DNA of 64,000 bases. Origin: Hymenobacter terricola (GTDB lineage Bacteria; Bacteroidota; Bacteroidia; Cytophagales; Hymenobacteraceae). The first letter of the stretch is position 1. Every line of letters starts with the position of its first letter. The stretch lies in NCBI RefSeq assembly GCF_017921975.2, contig NZ_JAGEMO020000015.1, forward strand, positions 1 through 64,000, in the 5' to 3' direction. The notes beneath the pieces were generated by a model. The model was given only the letters and a program-made list of their open reading frames with translations. It searched no databases and was not told where the DNA came from. Of the stretch, positions 24,479-31,676 are shown piece by piece. Both the position numbers and the translations under genes were made by a program.

Positions 24479-25663
24479 ATGGAAAACGTCATTAACACCT
24501 TATACATCCAGAATTTCAAGTCGATTCGGAGCGCCGTGCTACACCCGCGGCGGGTCAACCTCATCATCGGTCAGCCTAATGTGGGAAAATCGACGGTGCT
24601 GGAGGCCATGAGTTTGCTGGGGAGTTTTCCCTACGAGCGCAAGAAGAAATTCATGCGCAGCTTTATCCGGTATGAGAAACCCGCGCAGCTGTTTCACGAC
24701 AGCCTGATGACGGCCCCCATTCGGGTGGAAACCGACCACGACGTGTGCCTGATGGGCCGCACCGGGCAAGACAAACGTTTCCAATACGGCGTGTTCAGCC
24801 AGGCCGCCTACCGGCTGCTGCGCGTGCAGCTGGGGCTGCCGCTGCTGGAAGGCCGCGTGAAGGCCCGCACCGGCGACGACGCCCTGATGTTGTCCCGCCT
24901 CTACACCTATCTGGCCCATGCCGGGCCCCTGCCTGAACCGGGCTTTCTATACACCGAGCTGGACCGCGATGGCGTGGTGGACCAGCCGGGCGAGGACGGG
25001 CATTTTCTGGCATCGGTGCCCGCCTGGCAGCCCCGGGCCGTGAAGCCGTACCGCTTCAAAGGCAGCGTGCGCCTGGACCGCCGCTACCCCGATGCCGCCC
25101 TGCGCCCGCCCCACGGCAACAACCTGGTGCAGGTGCTGGAGAGCCACGCCGACCTGCGCCAGGAGTTTGCCTCCCTCTTTGCCGACCACGGCCTGCGCAT
25201 GCGCGTGCGCCCCGACGCGGGCCGCTTCGAGGTGATGAAGGAGGTGGACGGCCTCAGCTTTGCCTACCCGTATTCGAGCAGCGGCGACACTTTGCAGCGC
25301 TTTGGCTTTCACCTGGCCGCGATGGAGTCGAACCGCAAAACCGTGATTCTGCTGGAGGAGCCCGAGGCCCATTCGTACCCGGTGTACGTAGCGCAGCTGG
25401 CCGAACGCATTGCCACGCAGCAGGCCAACCAATTTTTCGTGACCACGCACAGCCCCAGCTTTTTCAACGAGGTGCTTGAAAACATGGTGCCCTATGAAAA
25501 CCGGGTGCCGGAGCTGGCGGTGTTCGTGGCGTATTATAAGGATTTTCAAACCAAAGTCCGGCAGCTTTCGGACGAGGAAGTGCGGAACCTGCGGCGCGAC
25601 AGCTTCGACGTGTTTCAGAACCTGAGCCAGCTGGAGCACGCCCCGGTGGCGCGCAAGGTTTGA
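24479..25663 (+). CDS. AAA family ATPase (OLD/RecF-like ABC-type ATPase), orphan
   Basis: 394 residues. N-terminal NTLYIQNFKSIRSAVL is the usual opening of RecF/OLD-like ATPases. The Walker A motif is GQPNVGKST (31-39). YPYSSSGDTLQRFGFHL is a signature-like segment, KTVILLEEPEAH (about 288-299) is Walker B, and FFVTTHSPSFFNE is the His-switch region. Such proteins are found in DNA maintenance and in phage defence pairs (OLD/Gabija-, Septu- or AbiLi-like), usually with a nuclease or reverse partner. No such partner is adjacent and there is no TOPRIM domain at the C-terminus, so it is an orphan here. The start was taken at 24479; an alternative ATG lies 6 bases upstream. Confidence 0.82.
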   Translation: MENVINTLYIQNFKSIRSAVLHPRRVNLIIGQPNVGKSTVLEAMSLLGSFPYERKKKFMRSFIRYEKPAQLFHDSLMTAPIRVETDHDVCLMGRTGQDKRFQYGVFSQAAYRLLRVQLGLPLLEGRVKARTGDDALMLSRLYTYLAHAGPLPEPGFLYTELDRDGVVDQPGEDGHFLASVPAWQPRAVKPYRFKGSVRLDRRYPDAALRPPHGNNLVQVLESHADLRQEFASLFADHGLRMRVRPDAGRFEVMKEVDGLSFAYPYSSSGDTLQRFGFHLAAMESNRKTVILLEEPEAHSYPVYVAQLAERIATQQANQFFVTTHSPSFFNEVLENMVPYENRVPELAVFVAYYKDFQTKVRQLSDEEVRNLRRDSFDVFQNLSQLEHAPVARKV

Positions 25664-25818
25664 AGTTGAGAGATTGACGGTTGGGTTCAATCAGGTTGCC
25701 CGGCTAGATAGGCGCAGGTGGCCGTCGGGCGACTGCCTGAACCATTCCGACGAGCAACAAGCCAACGCCCCTCTTTGGATAAGGTGGGGCGTTGGCGTTC
25801 GGGTCTTCCCCATACCAT

Positions 25819-25826
25819 TACCTTTG
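25819..25826 (+). promoter_or_regulatory. -7 element for the aldehyde dehydrogenase
   Basis: TACCTTTG, 36 bases before the ATG at 25863. It matches the Bacteroidota TAnnTTTG consensus. Confidence 0.55.
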
Positions 25827-25862
25827 GGGCCGGTATTCCCTCATTCCCACCGCCAGTTTTCC

Positions 25863-27467
25863 ATGAAGCAAGCCCTCGAAGAAGCCACCGCGCCCGACGT
25901 CACCGTACCACACCCCCACCACGACCCCCACGGCATTCAGGACGTCCTGCGCCAGCTTGGCGTGGAGGCCGATAATGCCGCCTACAGCACCGGCCGCGCC
26001 TGGGGCGGCAGCACCAATGCCGAGCGCCGCGTCATCAACGCCCCCGCCGACGGCCGTCGCATTGCCAGCGTGGCCTTTGCCACCGCTGCCGACTACGATG
26101 CCGTGGTGAAAACCGCCGAAGAAGCCTACAAAACCTGGCGTTTAGTGCCAGCGCCCAAGCGCGGTGAAATCGTGCGCCAGATTGGCAACAAGCTCCGCGA
26201 ATTCAAAGAGCCGCTGGGCAAGCTCGTGAGCGCCGAAATGGGGAAAATCCTCCAGGAAGGCCTGGGCGAAGTGCAGGAGATGATTGACATCTGCGACTTC
26301 GCGGTGGGCCTCTCGCGCCAGCTGCACGGCTTCACCATGCACTCGGAGCGCCCCGCCCACCGCATGTACGACCAATACCAGCCCTTGGGCATCGTGGGCA
26401 TCATCTCGGCCTTCAATTTCCCGGTGGCCGTGTGGAGCTGGAATGCCATGCTGGCCGCTGTGTGCGGCGACGTGAGCATCTGGAAGCCCTCGGAGAAAAC
26501 GCCCCTTACCGCCGTAGCCGTCCAGCACATCATCCGCGACGTGCTGGCCGAAAACGACATTGCCGAAGGCGTGTTCAACCTGATTGTCGGCGATGCGCAA
26601 ATCGGTGCCGCCATGGCCGCCGACAAGCGTGTGCCCCTGGTATCGGCCACCGGTAGCACCCGCATGGGCCGCAAGGTGGGCGAGGTGGTGGGTGCCCGTC
26701 TGGGCCGCGCCCTGCTGGAGTTGGGCGGCAACAACGCCATCATCGTCACCAAAAATGCCGACCTCAACATTGCCATCCGCGCCATCGTGTTTGGGGCGGT
26801 GGGCACGGCCGGGCAGCGCTGCACCAGCACGCGCCGCGTGATTATCGAGGACAGCATTTTTGAAGACGTGAAGAACCGTCTGCTGGCCATCTATCCCAAA
26901 CTGCCCATCGGCCACCCCTTGCAGGAGGGCACCCTGGTGGGGCCGCTGATTGACGCCGACGCGGTGAAGATGTTCGAGAATGCCCTCACGCAGGTGCAGG
27001 CCGAAGGCGGCCAGCTCCTCACCGGCGGCCAGGTGCTGAGCGGGGCCGAACTGCACGGCGGCCACTACGTGCAGCCCGCGCTGGTGGAAGTCGAAAACCA
27101 CTACCACACGGTGCAGGAAGAAACCTTCGCGCCCATTCTGTACCTCATCAAGTACAACGGCGAGGTACAAAACGCCATTGACCTGCAGAATGATGTGCGC
27201 CAAGGCCTTTCCAGCAGCATCTTCACGCTGAATATGCGCGAGGCCGAAGCCTTCCTGGCCGCCAGTGGCTCCGATTGCGGCATTGCCAACGTGAACATCG
27301 GCACGAGCGGGGCCGAAATCGGCGGCGCGTTCGGCGGCGAGAAAGAAACCGGTGGCGGCCGCGAATCCGGCTCCGACGCCTGGAAAGTGTACATGCGCCG
27401 CCAGACCAATACCATCAACTACTCCACCGAACTGCCGCTGGCCCAGGGCATCAAGTTCGACGTGTAG
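25863..27467 (+). CDS. Aldehyde dehydrogenase, ALDH7 type (alpha-aminoadipic semialdehyde dehydrogenase-like)
   Basis: 534-residue NAD-dependent dehydrogenase. The ALDH7/AmaB-like pattern is strong: GRAWGG near residue 46, IISAFNFPVAVWSWN, the catalytic Cys320 in GQRCTS and Glu286 in LELGGNN. GGAFGGEKETGGGRESGSD near the C-terminus is characteristic. The family oxidises alpha-aminoadipate semialdehyde in lysine breakdown, and related aldehydes. The first 25 residues are His/Pro-rich. It ends with a perfect long hairpin after the stop and has its own promoter element upstream, so it is monocistronic. Confidence 0.94.
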   Translation: MKQALEEATAPDVTVPHPHHDPHGIQDVLRQLGVEADNAAYSTGRAWGGSTNAERRVINAPADGRRIASVAFATAADYDAVVKTAEEAYKTWRLVPAPKRGEIVRQIGNKLREFKEPLGKLVSAEMGKILQEGLGEVQEMIDICDFAVGLSRQLHGFTMHSERPAHRMYDQYQPLGIVGIISAFNFPVAVWSWNAMLAAVCGDVSIWKPSEKTPLTAVAVQHIIRDVLAENDIAEGVFNLIVGDAQIGAAMAADKRVPLVSATGSTRMGRKVGEVVGARLGRALLELGGNNAIIVTKNADLNIAIRAIVFGAVGTAGQRCTSTRRVIIEDSIFEDVKNRLLAIYPKLPIGHPLQEGTLVGPLIDADAVKMFENALTQVQAEGGQLLTGGQVLSGAELHGGHYVQPALVEVENHYHTVQEETFAPILYLIKYNGEVQNAIDLQNDVRQGLSSSIFTLNMREAEAFLAASGSDCGIANVNIGTSGAEIGGAFGGEKETGGGRESGSDAWKVYMRRQTNTINYSTELPLAQGIKFDV

Positions 27468-27485
27468 CACAGGCTTTAAGCTTGT

Positions 27486-27546
27486 GCCGGAAACCACAAA
27501 GAGGCCCCGCCGATGCATTCGGCGGGGCCTCTTTGTGGTTTCCGGC
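27486..27546. terminator. Long perfect hairpin between convergent genes
   Basis: Arms of at least 28 bases (27486-27513 and 27519-27546) pair perfectly, with stem core AAACCACAAAGAGGCCCCGCC and loop TGCAT. T-runs are short, but the site lies between the aldehyde dehydrogenase gene and the reverse-strand lipoprotein gene, so it probably stops transcription from both sides. Confidence 0.75.
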
Positions 27547-27560
27547 AGCAGCAGGTAGCG

Positions 27561-28103
27561 GCTATAGCGCACGTCGCCCTGGCCCTTGTAAACCAGCCCA
27601 CTGGCATTGTACACCACGTAATAAAGCCGGTACAGCTCGTTGGGGCTCAAGCCAGTGCCAGGATAATCCAGCGAATACTGTACGCCGGCAGCAGAAGCGT
27701 TTGGACCGGGCAACTGTATCACATGGCATTGATGGTCAACCAACGCGGCGCGCGCTGTGTAAGGAGCTGCCCTTCCGCTGGTAACACGCTGAGTTTGCAA
27801 AGTCCACGTGGCCTGGCCTGCCGACGGGTTTTGGAAGGCCATTGTATCAGCAATGAGAGCGGGCTATTGCGGACCGTTCAGGTCAAAATTTAGGTCGGAG
27901 AACAAGGTGCGCTCCTGCTTGTTCCAATCGCCATCCGAAGTCCGGCCGGTCGGGTCGTAGGGGCCGTTGGGAATATGTTGGCCAGTCCGATAAGTGATAC
28001 CTTCGCCCTTGCCAAAGCCAATAACAATAACAGAATTAGATTCAGATTTGCTGCAACCCAACAACGTGGACAGCAAAAGTAACGGAAGCCGTCGGCGGCG
28101 CAT
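27561..28103 (-). pseudogene. Lipoprotein gene broken by an in-frame stop
   Basis: On the reverse strand, MRRRRLPLLLLSTLLGCSKS (from 28103) is a lipoprotein signal with lipobox LLGC. The product continues 79 residues to a TAG at 27861-27863 (27864-28103 is the open part). The same frame then carries on (DTMAFQNPSAGQATWTLQTQ ... LYRLYYVVYNASGLVYKGQG) with sequence that reads like the rest of one secreted domain. Its own stop also seems lost: the frame stays open through the terminator hairpin into the antisense of the aldehyde dehydrogenase. The 3' limit given (27561, near the codons for DVRYSRYL) is an estimate. An exported protein of unknown function, probably inactivated. Confidence 0.6.
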
Positions 28104-28407
28104 AGCGGTAGAAAATGGGATTTGCGAGCCTCAAGGGTAGAAGAGGCGGGAGACAAGGAGCTGGTATTGCGGGCGCGGCAAGCAGGTCAACTTCTCCCCG
28201 GGCATGCTATGGCCTTTCACATAGGTACTTGCGCCCGTATTTGCCGCTGCTGGGTTGAACGAAACACAATCGTATTTCTTTGTCGGAAATAGATGCCTAA
28301 CTTTCGTGCAGCAGCCCGCCAGAGGCTGTGGCGCACTCCGGGGTGCAACCCCCGAAGCCGCTGGTTAGTCTCTTAGCTGCTTAAGCCTTTTTAACCCGCC
28401 TTTCTGC
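28104..28407. other. Intergenic region upstream of the ECF sigma gene
   Basis: No gene is seen. It separates two divergent units. The 3' part holds a candidate ECF-type promoter (GCAAC at 28345 and GTC at 28368). Confidence 0.5.
28344..28372 (+). promoter_or_regulatory. Candidate ECF-type (possibly autoregulated) promoter
   Basis: GCAAC (28345-28349) and GTC (28368-28370) are 18 bases apart, like the AAC...GTC pattern of ECF sigma promoters. The distance to the ATG at 28408 suits an autoregulated operon. This is pattern inference only. Confidence 0.35.
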
Positions 28408-28986
28408 ATGGAAGCCCTTGCAACCTCTGCTTACGTCGACATCAACGCTCCGCTGGTGGAGCGCTGCCGCCTGAACGACCGCCAGGCCCAGGCCGAAATT
28501 TACCGGCGCTATTCCAAGGCCATGTTCAACGCGGCCCTGCGCATTACCGGCGACTACGCCGAGGCCGAGGACGTGCTTCAGGAGTCGTTTCTGAGCGCCT
28601 TTCGGGAGCTGAGCGGCTACAAGGGCGACTCCTCGTTTGGGGCGTGGCTGAAGCGCATTGTGGTGAACAAAAGCATCAATTGCCTGCGGCAGCGGCGGCT
28701 GGCGCTGGTGCCGCTGGGCGAGCAGCACTACGAAGAGCCCGCCGAAGCCGCTGGCCCATCGCCCGAAGACGAGGCCGATGCCCACTACCGCGCCGACGTG
28801 CTGCGCCGCTGCATTCAGGAGCTGCCCGACGGCTACCGCGTGGTGCTGAGTCTGTACCTGCTCGAAGGCTATGACCACCTCGAAATTGCCGGCATTCTGG
28901 GCATTTCCGAGTCTACTTCCAAATCACAGTACAGCCGGGCGCGGGTTCGGCTGCGGGAATTAGCTGCCCAGCGCGGCCTTAGTTGA
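28408..28986 (+). CDS. ECF-type RNA polymerase sigma factor
   Basis: 192-residue sigma-70 family extracytoplasmic function factor. The sigma-2 region is about 20-90 (AEIYRRYSKAMFNAALRITG ... AEDVLQESFLSAF) and the sigma-4 region about 135-190 (LPDGYRVVLSLYLLEGYDHLEIAGIL with the helix-turn-helix GISESTSKSQYSRARVRL). The linker is Glu/Ala/Pro-rich. The next two genes look like its membrane anti-sigma partner and a secreted protein, so the three form a signal-response operon. The ligand or stress that releases it is not known. Confidence 0.92.
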   Translation: MEALATSAYVDINAPLVERCRLNDRQAQAEIYRRYSKAMFNAALRITGDYAEAEDVLQESFLSAFRELSGYKGDSSFGAWLKRIVVNKSINCLRQRRLALVPLGEQHYEEPAEAAGPSPEDEADAHYRADVLRRCIQELPDGYRVVLSLYLLEGYDHLEIAGILGISESTSKSQYSRARVRLRELAAQRGLS

Positions 28987-29115
28987 TTATTTATCGTTAT
29001 TGGTTTCCTAATTAATTTTTTCACTACCCTTCATCCTCTTTCGCCCGGCTGCGGTTTTCCTATATCCCCGCTGCCCGCCCTGAACCTGGACGAACCGTGC
29101 GTCTGCTACTCATTC

Positions 29116-29886
29116 ATGGACCCTAAAAACAATCATTCCCTGGAAAACTTCGTCGAGCGGCACCGGGCCGATTTCGACACCCACGAGCCACGCCCCGACC
29201 TGTGGGCCGCCCTCGAACAGCAACTGGCCGAAACCAAGCCCGAAGCTATTGCGCCAACAATGCGGCTGGCGGACCCCGCCGGACCCGAGCCGGCCAAGGC
29301 CGCCGGTGTGGCGCCGGCTCCCGCACGCACGGGCTGGTTCCAGCGCTACGGCGTGGCCGCAGCCCTGGCCCTGCTCGTCTTTGCCGCTGGGGCCAGCGAG
29401 GCCTGGAAATCGAACCGTCAGGCCCCGGAACTTGCCGTTGCAGCCAGTGCGACTGGCGCTGGCACCGCGGCCGGTGCGCCAGACGCGGCCCTGTACCAGG
29501 GCGGCGCCCCGCTGGCCCTCACGGCCACCGAACGCACCACCGGCGCCGACAGCCAACTCGTGCGGGCCGTGCGCGGCATGGAAGCCTATTACACCAACCA
29601 GCTGGCCCGCCGCCAAAGCGAGCTGCGCCAGTTGAACGGCCCCGGCATGGCGGCCATGACGGCCGACTGGCAGCGGGAATTGGTGTCGCTCGACTCCAGC
29701 TACCGCAAGCTGAAGCTGGAACTGCCCCACCACCCGCAGCCCGACGCCGTGCTCACGGCCATGAACCGCAACCTGCAAATCCGCCTCGATATCCTCGACC
29801 AGCAGTTGCACCTGGGCACGGCCCCGGCCACAGACCCCAATTCCGGTGCTTATGTGCTGGCCGATAGCCGGCGCCTGCCCGAATGA
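29116..29886 (+). CDS. Membrane-anchored anti-sigma-type protein
   Basis: 256 residues. The N-terminal 70 residues (MDPKNNHSLENFVERHRADF ... RPDLWAALEQQLAE) are soluble and helical, as in anti-sigma domains. One membrane segment follows (about 78-95, AVAAALALLVFAAGASE). The remainder is extracytoplasmic and mainly helical (GMEAYYTNQLARRQSELRQL ... DSSYRKLKLELPHHP). The position right after an ECF sigma gene supports the anti-sigma role, but no zinc-binding HxxxCxxC motif is visible, so it is a non-zinc type at best. The last four bases overlap the next start (ATGA). Confidence 0.72.
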   Translation: MDPKNNHSLENFVERHRADFDTHEPRPDLWAALEQQLAETKPEAIAPTMRLADPAGPEPAKAAGVAPAPARTGWFQRYGVAAALALLVFAAGASEAWKSNRQAPELAVAASATGAGTAAGAPDAALYQGGAPLALTATERTTGADSQLVRAVRGMEAYYTNQLARRQSELRQLNGPGMAAMTADWQRELVSLDSSYRKLKLELPHHPQPDAVLTAMNRNLQIRLDILDQQLHLGTAPATDPNSGAYVLADSRRLPE

Positions 29887-31148
29887 AACAGCTCATGGCA
29901 CTCTGGCTTTGGCGGGTAGTGGGCGTGGGGGGGCTGGCCGCCGCCGGGCTGTTGAGCCCGCTGGTGGTGCACGCCCAGCCCAGCCAGGGCCTATGGGTGG
30001 CCGTGGGTCCCGGCGTGGCCATTCGGGTGCAAACGCCTGAAGCCCGCCGCGCCGAGGAAGCCCTGTTTGGGCCGGTGCAGGAACCGGCGCAAAACCCGCA
30101 GCCTGACCAAACCGATGGCCAGGATGCTGCCAGCCTGCAAGTAGAGCAGCGCCGCCGCCTGAGCCGCAGCTACGCGGTGCCGAAGGCCGGCCGGCCTTTT
30201 TCGCTCGATACGCGCTACGGCCGCGTCCAAATCAACACCTGGAACAAGAAGGAAATAAAGGTGGATGCCGAGCTGGTGGCCCGCTCCGAAACCGATGCCG
30301 GAGCCCGGCAGGTACTCGACGCGCTGGGCGTGCAGTGGCTGGAATACGACTGCAAAACCGGCGGCGTAGCCGTGAGCACGCAGTTTGGCCCGGCCCTGCG
30401 CGGGCGGGCCGGTGGCTGCCGCTACGAGGTGAACTACACCGTGTGGCTGCCCCGCACCACGGCGTTGCGCGTGTACAACAGCTTCGGCGAAGTGAACCTG
30501 ACCGGCGACGTGAGCGGCCCCACCGAACTGGCCGTGGAATACGGTGCCCTGCGCACCGGCCGCCTCGACGGCCCCCGCAACCTCATCCGCATCGGCAACG
30601 GCGAATGCCATATTGCTTTCGCTGGCCGGGCCAGCATTGATGCCAGCTATGCCCGCCTGCACCTCGACGAAGGCACCACCGTGGACCTGCGCAACAACTC
30701 GTCCGACGTCGACATCGGCACGGTGCAGGACCTCACCATCCACAGCAAGTACGGCGACGTGGCCCTGGGCACCGTGCGCAACCTGCGCGGCTCGTCGGGC
30801 TACTCGCGCTTCACCATCGATAAGCTCGACGAAGGCCTGGACATGGCCCTGCGCTACTGCCCCGATTTTGTGGTGCGCGACATGGGGGCCAATTTCCGCC
30901 AGGTAAACCTCGACGGCGGCTTCAGCACCATCCGCCTGGGCTTTGCCGAGGCGCCCGGCTTCCGCTTCGATGTGAGCACCGAGCAAGGCCAACTCCTGGT
31001 GGATAAAGACCTGGTGCGCGTCCTCTCGCAGGAAAACGGCCCGTTGACCAGCGACGTGCTGGGCGTGTTCGGGGCGGTGGTACCCGCCCGGAAATCCGGC
31101 AACGTAAATATCAAGGTGCGCTACGGCACGGTGCGGTTCAGCAAGTAG
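29883..31148 (+). CDS. Secreted DUF4097-like (adhesin-type beta-solenoid) protein
   Basis: 421 residues. A signal peptide (1-36, ending LLSPLVVHAQ) precedes a Pro/Gln-rich linker, then short strands in a repeating pattern from about residue 105 to the end (LRVYNSFGEVNLTGDVSGPT, LAVEYGALRTGRLDGPRNLI, YGDVALGTVRNLRGSSGYSR). This resembles DUF4097/putative adhesin repeats. In Bacteroidota such proteins often follow an ECF sigma and anti-sigma pair, as here, with a 4-base overlap (ATGA). It should sit in the periplasm or on the surface, and its role is unknown. A strong hairpin terminator closes the operon. Confidence 0.78.
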   Translation: MKQLMALWLWRVVGVGGLAAAGLLSPLVVHAQPSQGLWVAVGPGVAIRVQTPEARRAEEALFGPVQEPAQNPQPDQTDGQDAASLQVEQRRRLSRSYAVPKAGRPFSLDTRYGRVQINTWNKKEIKVDAELVARSETDAGARQVLDALGVQWLEYDCKTGGVAVSTQFGPALRGRAGGCRYEVNYTVWLPRTTALRVYNSFGEVNLTGDVSGPTELAVEYGALRTGRLDGPRNLIRIGNGECHIAFAGRASIDASYARLHLDEGTTVDLRNNSSDVDIGTVQDLTIHSKYGDVALGTVRNLRGSSGYSRFTIDKLDEGLDMALRYCPDFVVRDMGANFRQVNLDGGFSTIRLGFAEAPGFRFDVSTEQGQLLVDKDLVRVLSQENGPLTSDVLGVFGAVVPARKSGNVNIKVRYGTVRFSK

Positions 31149-31177
31149 GCCGCCTGCACAGTACCGTCCCAGCCCCA

Positions 31178-31212
31178 CACGGCCCGCCTGGCATTTTGCC
31201 AGGCGGGCCGTG
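31178..31212 (+). terminator. Terminator of the ECF operon
   Basis: Perfect 16-bp stem CACGGCCCGCCTGGCA with a TTT loop, 30 bases after the stop, followed by CTCTTTT. Confidence 0.88.
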
Positions 31213-31676
31213 CTCTTTTGTAGATGGAGCAAGGATTGAGGTAGGGGAGGGGCCGCCCCCGTCGCTGAGGCACCGCGAAGCGAGCCGGGTCGGCGGGCGG
31301 GCCGTCGAAAAGCAATTCGGTCCGGCCACCGGTCCCGGCCACTCTATTGTGCCGCCCTGCCCCGATAGGCCATCCTCCGGTACGGTTTCCCCTATTCTTA
31401 GGGGAGGGATAAGACTCCCGTTCCACCTTTTGTGCCCACATAGAGGTAGCCGGATATTTTAAACGTTAGGGGAGGGATAAGACTCCCGTTCCACCCCGTT
31501 CATCCCCCCAAACCTTTCATTCAACGAGTATTAATCATTGAATATTTATTCATAATAGGAAGTATTGTTGTGTTTAGGTTAACTTTCAGGGCTGGACTAT
31601 TGCCAAATCCATTGGATTATGGCTCATGCACTTTCCCGTATTCCTCCCTTCTTCTTGTTCACCTTTTAGTTGTTGT
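31213..31676. other. Long leader before the giant type IX protein
   Basis: No gene is seen. GC-rich to 31390, then AT-rich from about 31500. It holds the two 30-base direct repeats below and probably the promoter of the large gene. Confidence 0.5.
31398..31495. repeat. Two direct repeats of 30 bases
   Basis: TTAGGGGAGGGATAAGACTC continued by CCGTTCCACC occurs at 31398-31427 and again at 31466-31495 with no mismatch, 68 bases apart start to start. Each contains the internal inverted pair GGGAG...CTCCC (GGGAGGGATAAGACTCCC). It lies 180-280 bases upstream of the giant gene. Confidence 0.85.

Noticed and set aside
24479..25663. Complete phage defence operon
   Set aside because: Only the ATPase is present. 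Without a nuclease or other effector gene next to it, calling a defence system would go beyond the evidence.
26142..27842. Reverse-strand frame through the aldehyde dehydrogenase as a real gene
   Set aside because: Only its first 100 or so codons (27561-27842) look protein-like and belong to the broken lipoprotein gene. The rest is an antisense shadow.
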